Part shown: piece after piece, positions 1 through 5,301 of the stretch
How positions within the stretch are numbered: position 1 is the stretch's first letter
How the letters are laid out: every line of letters starts with the position of its first letter
NCBI GenBank assembly: GCA_021844645.1
Contig: JAKBTA010000067.1
Location: forward strand, 1-6,980
DNA: 6,980 bases
Direction: 5' to 3'
Source of the DNA: Nitrospirota bacterium
Lineage (GTDB): Bacteria; Nitrospirota_A; Leptospirillia; Leptospirillales; Leptospirillaceae
Program-made: the position numbers and the translations under genes
Notes under the pieces: generated by a model
What the model saw: only the letters and a program-made list of their open reading frames with translations
Database searches by the model: none
Told to the model about the DNA's origin: nothing

Positions 1-1071
1 TCCGATCTTCGTTTTTTCCAGGACTGATGAGAACTCATCGGGAAGGTTGCCATAAGCTCCTTCCAAGGCGAGCTTCATGTTGATGGTGTTTGCGATCAGC
101 GGTGTCCTGATATCGTGGGAGACGCCATAAATCAGGTCGTGGATGATGCTGTTGCGGCGAAGCAGAATCTGATTGTATTCCCTCAAATGCTGGAGAAGCC
201 TGACCCTTGCGATCACTTCCTCCAGAATCGGCGTGATTTCTGCGAGGATCGACAGGATCGCAGGTTCTTCCGGTTCCAGGATGAACAGGTAGATAAACTG
301 TCCGGCCCCCTGGTCGATGGGGGGCAAGGAAAGCCTTGCGACAACCCCCTGGGAGACATTGTTGTTTTCAAGAAGAGCTGAGAGGCTCGGCTTCGAGATC
401 CAGGTGGGCAGGAATGGTTTTTTCCCCAGAAGGGACAGCCCTCCGGGAATGGATTCTCCGGATTTCCAGAACCAGAGTCCGTCCGGCGCGGAATAGGTTG
501 TCGAGCGCCATTGGTCCTGCTCCGAGGCTGCGATCACGACACCTTTTGCCCCCAATAGGGACTGAAGGTGGCCCGCGAGTTCTGAAAGCAGGGTGTCAGG
601 GCTGTTTTGGGCACTGATGCCGGCCAGAAAGGTCCTGATCTTGTGCTCTCTTGTGGCCCGGTTCCTTTCTGAAAAAACAATTCCTGTTTCATGGGCGTTC
701 TCCTGGATTTTCAGGGTCAGGTACCCCACAAGAAAAAAGGAAACGGCAGAAAAGATCCGGTTCAGAAGGGCAATGGAGTCAAGCGACCCTTCTGTTTTGG
801 CATTGATGATACCGGCAATGGTGTTTGCGACAAGCCCAAGGATCACAATGGAGACGGTCGCTCTTTTCCTGAGAGTCAGTCCGGTCAGGGCGATGGGGAT
901 ATCCAGAAGAATCGAGACGACAAGACTTTGGGGAGTCAGTGCATCCGCCAAAAAAATGAAGAGGAAAAGGGCTCCGGCCAGATAAAGAATCTTTTGGGTG
1001 GCCGGAGCTGGCAAAGGGTCGGGATCGAATTGATTTTCCGACGGGCGGATCGCCTCCGGAGGATTCATCAT
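1..1071 (-). CDS. Membrane sensor histidine kinase in the KdpD position, C-terminus cut by window edge
   Basis: The reading frame is open from the ATG at 1071 to position 1 (357 codons, no stop), so the gene is 3'-partial. After a short cytoplasmic N-terminus there are four hydrophobic segments (about residues 28-45, 48-66, 72-90, 100-120). A soluble GAF-like region follows (about 145-285), then a helical linker and a dimerisation/phosphoacceptor motif, VSHDIRTPLIA, with the likely phosphorylated His at residue 319 (bases 115-117). The ATP-binding HATPase_c domain must lie beyond the window. Four TM helices plus a GAF-like region before the H-box recall the C-terminal half of KdpD, but the N-terminal KdpD and USP domains are absent. 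The start overlaps the permease stop as ATGA; a second ATG follows at 1068. No clear Shine-Dalgarno sequence precedes it, so translation is probably coupled. Kinase identity is firm from the motif. A role in K+ control is inferred from the neighbours. A response regulator would be expected downstream. Confidence 0.88.
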   Translation of the reverse strand, partial: MMNPPEAIRPSENQFDPDPLPAPATQKILYLAGALFLFIFLADALTPQSLVVSILLDIPIALTGLTLRKRATVSIVILGLVANTIAGIINAKTEGSLDSIALLNRIFSAVSFFLVGYLTLKIQENAHETGIVFSERNRATREHKIRTFLAGISAQNSPDTLLSELAGHLQSLLGAKGVVIAASEQDQWRSTTYSAPDGLWFWKSGESIPGGLSLLGKKPFLPTWISKPSLSALLENNNVSQGVVARLSLPPIDQGAGQFIYLFILEPEEPAILSILAEITPILEEVIARVRLLQHLREYNQILLRRNSIIHDLIYGVSHDIRTPLIANTINMKLALEGAYGNLPDEFSSVLEKTKIG

Positions 1072-3017
1072 GGGGACAGGGGAGGATCCGCGGAGGTTTT
1101 AAGGACCTCATGGCCCGATGAGAGGATTGATTCATTGCCGGGCATCCTTCCAGGATGGCCCTTGATGGACTGGATCTTCCAGACGGTCACAGGAATGCCC
1201 GACCGGGTGATCGCCGCGTCGATCGCTTTTGAAACGGCGGAGTTCGTGTCGTTAAAAACCAGCGTGTCGGCCTTGTGTTTGGCATAGACCTGCACGAGGG
1301 AGTCTCCGATGGACCGGCTTCGGATAAGAAGGGTGTCGAGAAGGATATCCTCTTCGACCCCCATGGCCTGGCAAAGCTCAAGGGTCTGTTTTGCGATGGC
1401 CTCTTCTTCCGGGAGTGATGCGTTCATGGGAAGAGACAGCGGGATTTCCAGAACGGTGACAACCGTTATCCTTGCATTGTCGGAACGGGCGATTTTTGCG
1501 ATGTCATGAAGAATCATGGATGGGGCATGAGGGGATGTTGCCACGAGGATGTTTTGATGCGCAACGGGCTTTTCGATATCCGTCTCCTGGATTTCCCTGA
1601 TTTCCACCCGTCCCATCAGGGGCATGCGGGTGCTCCGGCGGAAGTAGTAGTAATAGGTTATACCCACAATCATCCAGATCGTTCCGAAGACACGGCCGTA
1701 TTTATGAAACAGGAGCACCATGACAAATACGCCTCCGGTTCCGAGAAGTCCAAAAATGGCCGGAAGGGGAATTTCAAAATTTTTGATCCGGACAGAAAAG
1801 GGAACCCGGAAGGGTCTGACAAGCTCCGGCTCTTTGTTCCTGAGCTTGATCAGGGCCAGATGGGTCATCATGAAGGAAAGCATCGCGCCGTAGTTGTAGA
1901 GATCGGCAAGAACTTCAAGATAGGGGAAGAAGGCGACGACTGTGGCCGACAATGCCCCAAAAAAGACGATCGAATAGACGGGTGTTTTCCACCTTCTGGT
2001 CGTATGCCGGAAAATCGGATGGATCAGGAAATTGTGCGACATCGAATAGGCCAGACGGGAAACGCCAATCAGCCCTGCATTGGCGGCGACCGTCAGGATC
2101 GTGGCGCCGAGAACAGCGATCCATGGACCAAGATAATGATGGACATGGGGGATGAAATGGGCGATTCCGGCAATCGGATCGTTGACCCAGACGGTCGATA
2201 GAAGCTTGGGGTCCATGGCCGACAAGGCAACAAGACTGATTCCGGAGTACAGGAAGACTGTCGTCCCCATGGTCAGAAACATGGCTCTGGGAACGGACTT
2301 TGCCGGATCCTTGGCCTCCGAAGACATCTGGCTGATCGCCTCGATCCCGATGTAGGCCACCATGGCCACGGAAATCCCGTAGAGGAAATGAGGCCAGGTC
2401 GGATTGGTTCCAAGAGAAAACTGGTGCATGATCTTGGGGACGTTGAAAAGGAAAAAGATCCCCAGAAACATGAGGGAAAGCTGTGTCAGGATATCAAATC
2501 CTGCCAGCATGAGGCTGAACCAGGCCGATTCCTTGAGACCGAAGACATTCAGGAGAATGAGACAGAGGATCAAGGCCCCGGTGAAAGTCACATTGGCCTG
2601 GACATTGTCTTTTAAAATCGGGAAAAAATAACCCAGATAAGGACCTACGGAAAAAGCGGAGAGCGCCAGCGTGATGACGTAGTCCAGAAGAAGCGCCCAT
2701 CCCGCAAAAAAGGCCCATCCGTCGCCAAATGCTCTCTGGGAAAAAAGGGAAGACCCCCCTGCTTCAGGGATCGCCGCAGAGAGTTCGGCATAAGACAGAA
2801 CCGTTGCGATAAAAAAGAATCCGGCGATGAAAATGGCGAGAAACATCGCACCGCCGGCATAGATCGTTGTCACGCCAAGGGCAAAGTAGATGGAGGACCC
2901 GACATCGCCGTATCCCGACGAGAACAGGGCTCCGATCCCTACAACCCTCTGAAGAACGGACTCCCGGAATCGGGTGATGGTTTTTCTTGTTCCATGATAG
3001 ATCTTGAATATGGCCAA
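1068..3017 (-). CDS. APC-superfamily permease with C-terminal USP-like domain
   Basis: A 649-residue inner-membrane secondary transporter. About twelve hydrophobic segments occupy residues 25-460. The first contains GYGDVGSSIYFALGV (35-49), the glycine-rich broken-helix motif typical of APC permeases; YIGIEAISQMSSEAKDPAK (222-240) is the helix-6 APC motif. After TM12 a cytosolic tail begins near ILVATSP (490) and continues as an alternating beta/alpha USP-like domain to about 614, then about 35 residues of Pro/Ser/Gly-rich tail. The usual USP nucleotide motif G-x2-G-x9-G(S/T) is not visible. The TTG start at 3017 is chosen because a strong AGGAGG lies 5 bases upstream; a GTG at 3050 would add 11 residues and has only a poorly spaced GGGGAGGA. 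The substrate cannot be read from sequence: the family includes amino-acid permeases and, more distantly, K+ importers such as KimA. The kdp context favours K+ or a compatible solute, as inference. It overlaps the kinase gene by 4 bases. Confidence 0.88.
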   Translation of the reverse strand: MAIFKIYHGTRKTITRFRESVLQRVVGIGALFSSGYGDVGSSIYFALGVTTIYAGGAMFLAIFIAGFFFIATVLSYAELSAAIPEAGGSSLFSQRAFGDGWAFFAGWALLLDYVITLALSAFSVGPYLGYFFPILKDNVQANVTFTGALILCLILLNVFGLKESAWFSLMLAGFDILTQLSLMFLGIFFLFNVPKIMHQFSLGTNPTWPHFLYGISVAMVAYIGIEAISQMSSEAKDPAKSVPRAMFLTMGTTVFLYSGISLVALSAMDPKLLSTVWVNDPIAGIAHFIPHVHHYLGPWIAVLGATILTVAANAGLIGVSRLAYSMSHNFLIHPIFRHTTRRWKTPVYSIVFFGALSATVVAFFPYLEVLADLYNYGAMLSFMMTHLALIKLRNKEPELVRPFRVPFSVRIKNFEIPLPAIFGLLGTGGVFVMVLLFHKYGRVFGTIWMIVGITYYYYFRRSTRMPLMGRVEIREIQETDIEKPVAHQNILVATSPHAPSMILHDIAKIARSDNARITVVTVLEIPLSLPMNASLPEEEAIAKQTLELCQAMGVEEDILLDTLLIRSRSIGDSLVQVYAKHKADTLVFNDTNSAVSKAIDAAITRSGIPVTVWKIQSIKGHPGRMPGNESILSSGHEVLKTSADPPLSP

Positions 3018-3021
3018 TAAA

Positions 3022-3031
3022 CCCTCCTCCC
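3022..3031 (-). promoter_or_regulatory. Strong ribosome binding site deciding a TTG start
   Basis: On the minus strand this reads GGGAGGAGGG, containing a perfect AGGAGG (3023-3028) that ends 5 bases before the TTG at 3017-3015. It is the best Shine-Dalgarno match in the window and lies inside the extra 11 codons that a GTG start at 3050 would require, which argues for the TTG start of the permease. Confidence 0.65.
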
Positions 3032-3061
3032 TGGTCCGGAGAGACTGCACCTGCCCGGGAG

Positions 3062-3087
3062 TCCTCCCCGGAAAAGACCGGGGAGGA
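3062..3087 (-). promoter_or_regulatory. Perfect 10-bp hairpin between porin and permease genes
   Basis: The arms tcctccccgg (3062-3071) and ccggggagga (3078-3087) are exact reverse complements around a 6-base loop; in minus-strand RNA the loop is UCUUUU. No U-run follows the stem on either strand, so it is not a standard intrinsic terminator. It lies about 30 bases before the permease ribosome binding site. A role as a 3'-end stabiliser for the upstream porin message, a processing site or a weak attenuator is possible. Confidence 0.5.
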
Positions 3088-3094
3088 TGATTCC

Positions 3095-3123
3095 GGGAAC
3101 GGGTGAAAGGAAAACCCGCTCCC
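3095..3123 (-). promoter_or_regulatory. Second hairpin, directly after the porin stop codon
   Basis: In minus-strand RNA the arm GGGAGCGGGU (3123-3114) pairs with ACCCGUUCCC (3104-3095) over ten positions, nine Watson-Crick and one G-U, around a 9-base loop UUUCCUUUC. On the plus strand the odd position would be an A/C mismatch, so the structure fits the transcribed strand. It begins 5 bases after the porin stop codon and is followed 7 bases later by the hairpin at 3062-3087. No U-tract follows. Confidence 0.42.
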
Positions 3124-3128
3124 CAGGA

Positions 3129-4577
3129 CTAGAACGAGTAAATCAGTTCAACATCCACCGTGTCCTGGGAATACAGTGCAGGCCCCCGGTTGCCGCCATT
3201 ATAGACGGGGTTGTTAAAAAGCGGATTGTTGGAATTGTCGTGGCGGTACTCCACCCGGCTGATCACATTGGGCATGAAGTTCCACTGGTAGTCCACCGAC
3301 TCGTCGTTGATCGCGGTTCCCGGCATGCCGGTCATGAAGCCGTTGGGATCGTAGTAGACCTCGTACCTGGCGACAACATCCATGGTATCGTTGATATCAT
3401 AGCGGAGAAAGTTCTCGCTTGAATACCATGAGGCATTTCCGATGGGCGTTCCGGAAGAGTTGACATTCCCCTCCGCCTGCCATCCGTAGGACTCGTTTGT
3501 CACCAGCCAGAGGTGGTCGACTGGACCGACCTCGACCACAAAGGCGCCGTAGTTCCTCCAGGTCGGCGTGTTGGCTTCGCCATAGGTTGTCGCAAGACTT
3601 GTGTTGGCACCTCCGACACCTCCGGCTGCGCCGCTCAAGGGGTCAAAATAGACGTTCCTCACCTGGGGTCCCAGATATCCGGAGAAGTTGATATTGAGCC
3701 AGGAGACGGGGTTGGCCACGAGTCCAAGCTCGATATCCTGGAAGTAGCTGCCCTGGTTGACCTGCATGTTGCCGTTCCAGCCGTTGTTCACGCCGAGGTA
3801 CAAATTGGTGGTGGCATTGGGGGCGTAATGCATCCGGACGCCGGTGTGGGTGTAGGGACCGAGCAAAAAGGTGTACCCGTCCGAGATCATCCAGTTCCCG
3901 GTAGGCTGGATGACTTCGAAGTTGGCCAGTGTCTGGAACTGTCCGGCATCGGCTTCAAGTTCCTTGTTGGTGTCGGGAACGAAGAAGTTGATATAGGCTT
4001 CTTCCAGCCAGAAATCCGAGTAGGGCATTCCGGCGCTGCCAAGCCCAATGGAGTTCGTTCCCCCGTGTCCCCCTCCCAATGCTCCGTAATATCCCGGAGA
4101 AAAATTCTGGGCGGATGCATAGGCGCCTGGGCCAAAGTCGGCACGCAGGACAAAGCCGACGCCGTCATCGTCCGGTCGCCAGAACTTCAGCTGGGCCATG
4201 TTGACATTGAAGGAGTTTGCCCCGTAGTCGTAGGCACGAAAGTCCGTCGTCGAAGCGCTTGTCGGGTTATATTGCCCGTATACATCGATGAATCCCTTGA
4301 AATGGACATTCATCGAAGGAAGGATCAGATCCGGAGAAGGCGCCGGAGTCGCGGAAGGTGCGGGTGTTGCCGGCGCGGCCGGTGTCACGGGAGCCGGGGA
4401 GGTTGCCGGCGCGGTGGTTGTTTGCGGGCTGGAGCTGTCCCCGTAGGAGAGGTGAGGGGAGGAGAGTCCTGCGAGTATAATGGCCGCCGAAGTGAGCGAG
4501 AGGCTGAGAGGATTGCGGGCCAGGATTCTTGACGAGGGTCTGTTCTTGTGGCTGTTTCCGGTTGTAATCCGATTCAT
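3129..4577 (-). CDS. Outer-membrane beta-barrel porin with Pro/Ala/Thr-rich N-terminal linker
   Basis: A 482-residue exported protein. An Arg/Lys-rich N-terminus leads into a hydrophobic stretch (about residues 23-38) and a plausible signal-peptidase site near LSYG/DSSS (46/47). Residues about 51-82 are a low-complexity Pro-Ala-Thr-Ser linker. From VHFKGFIDVYGQYN (91-104) to the end the chain shows alternating aromatic/polar beta-strands and Gly/Asn/Asp-rich turns, closing with VDVELIYSF; the C-terminal Phe fits the signal read by the BAM machinery. The layout resembles the OmpL-like beta-barrel porin-2 (BBP2) group, by recall. The ATG at 4577 is chosen because GAAGGA (4588-4593) lies 10 bases upstream; a TTG at 4604 in frame lacks one. 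The gene sits 48 bases after kdpC and is probably co-transcribed, suggesting an outer-membrane route for the operon's substrate. Selectivity cannot be read from the sequence. Confidence 0.85.
   Translation of the reverse strand: MNRITTGNSHKNRPSSRILARNPLSLSLTSAAIILAGLSSPHLSYGDSSSPQTTTAPATSPAPVTPAAPATPAPSATPAPSPDLILPSMNVHFKGFIDVYGQYNPTSASTTDFRAYDYGANSFNVNMAQLKFWRPDDDGVGFVLRADFGPGAYASAQNFSPGYYGALGGGHGGTNSIGLGSAGMPYSDFWLEEAYINFFVPDTNKELEADAGQFQTLANFEVIQPTGNWMISDGYTFLLGPYTHTGVRMHYAPNATTNLYLGVNNGWNGNMQVNQGSYFQDIELGLVANPVSWLNINFSGYLGPQVRNVYFDPLSGAAGGVGGANTSLATTYGEANTPTWRNYGAFVVEVGPVDHLWLVTNESYGWQAEGNVNSSGTPIGNASWYSSENFLRYDINDTMDVVARYEVYYDPNGFMTGMPGTAINDESVDYQWNFMPNVISRVEYRHDNSNNPLFNNPVYNGGNRGPALYSQDTVDVELIYSF
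4332..4427 (-). repeat. Low-complexity Pro/Ala/Thr-coding tract in the porin
   Basis: Codes for porin residues about 51-82, a run of short imperfect PAT/APA/PAP units with no hydrophobic or aromatic residue. It separates the processed N-terminus from the first beta-strand and would form an extended periplasmic linker or tether. The DNA is correspondingly GC-rich and repetitive but not an exact tandem repeat. Confidence 0.6.
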
Positions 4578-4625
4578 GTGATGTGCGTCCTTCAAGTTTT
4601 TCAAATCCGGGAGACCCCGAGTCGT

Positions 4626-5237
4626 TTAGTTTGTTTTTTCGGCTGGATGTTCGTTGTCCAGTGCGATATTGATCATCAGGACATTGATCCTGCTTGTTCC
4701 GAGAAATCCCAGTTGGGGTTTGATGGTCTTTTTCCTGATCAGTTCCTTGACCCGATCCAGACTGATATGGCGGCTTTCTGCGACTCTGGGGGCCTGGAGT
4801 TCGGCATTCATGAGGCTGATGTCGGGGTCGAGACCTGATCCGGAGGCTGTGACCGCATCGATGGGGACCACGGAGCCCGGGGAAAGATGGTTCTCCAGAC
4901 GATAGGCTGTGGCTGCATCGGTCATCGCCTTGATCTCGGCACTGTTGTCCGGGCCCAGGTTGGAAGCGCTTGAAAAAGCCGCATCATAGGGTTGGGCGGC
5001 CGATCCATCCGGCGTCATGGCAGCGGATGGGCGGGGATGAAAATATTTGGGATCCTTGAAGCCCTGGGCGATCAGCGTGGATCCCAGAACCTGGCCATTG
5101 CCGCCCTTCACCAGACTTCCCTGGGCCTGATGGCTGAAGAGAATGTTGCCCACCGCCGTAACCGCCGCAGGGTAGAGCGCCCCGCACACGATCATGAGTA
5201 AAACGGTGGCACGAAACGATTGTCCAAGAAGTTTCAT
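4626..5237 (-). CDS. kdpC: Potassium-transporting ATPase subunit KdpC
   Basis: A 203-residue protein, close to the usual size of about 190. It is the small single-span subunit of the KdpFABC complex, bound to KdpA and KdpB, with most of the chain outside the membrane. The N-terminal TM segment is at about residues 9-31 and includes CGALYP. Family motifs follow in order: QGSLV, GSTLIAQGFKDPKYFHPRPSA, ASNLGPDN, VTASGSGLDPDIS, APRVAESR and a C-terminal LGFLGTSRINVLMINIALD. The ATG at 5237 is chosen because GAAAGG (5245-5250) lies 7 bases upstream and the chain then begins MKLLGQSFRA as expected. In-frame ATGs at 5279 and 5318 would add an unconserved polar stretch, the latter overlapping kdpA. 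It lies 64 bases after kdpA and 48 before the porin. KdpB is missing from its usual place between kdpA and kdpC. The ASNLGP segment appears shorter than the GGSNLGP form I recall. Confidence 0.95.
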   Translation of the reverse strand: MKLLGQSFRATVLLMIVCGALYPAAVTAVGNILFSHQAQGSLVKGGNGQVLGSTLIAQGFKDPKYFHPRPSAAMTPDGSAAQPYDAAFSSASNLGPDNSAEIKAMTDAATAYRLENHLSPGSVVPIDAVTASGSGLDPDISLMNAELQAPRVAESRHISLDRVKELIRKKTIKPQLGFLGTSRINVLMINIALDNEHPAEKTN

Positions 5238-5301
5238 TTTTAAACCTTTCAAACGTTGAATTTGCGTTGTCTCGTCCATGAAAATAGTGATTTGCCCGCA
5301 C

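Noticed and set aside
779..1135. Minus-strand frame of 118 codons overlapping the kinase N-terminus
   Set aside because: It overlaps the end of the permease and the start of the kinase in another frame. The kinase frame gives TM helices, a GAF-like region and an H-box, whereas this one gives Ser/Arg/Pro-rich sequence.
1506..2201. 231-codon plus-strand frame opposite the permease
   Set aside because: It is antisense to conserved permease TM segments. Its product is rich in Gly, Asp and Arg with no motif, so it is a shadow frame.
3513..4532. Long open frame (339 codons) on the plus strand opposite the porin
   Set aside because: It lies wholly antisense to a porin with a clear signal peptide, beta-strand pattern and C-terminal Phe. 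Its translation is a Gly/Arg/Val-rich mixture with no recognisable fold, as expected of a shadow frame in GC-rich DNA.
4605..4625. Short CGGG-GTCT-CCCG hairpin between kdpC and the porin
   Set aside because: The stem is only 4 bp with no real U-tract; it is too weak to call a terminator.
5238..5301. Internal promoter or c-di-AMP (ydaO-type) riboswitch ahead of kdpC
   Set aside because: A TATTTT stands at a possible -10 position but has no convincing -35, and 64 bases cannot hold a ydaO-type riboswitch. The gap fits ordinary co-transcription.
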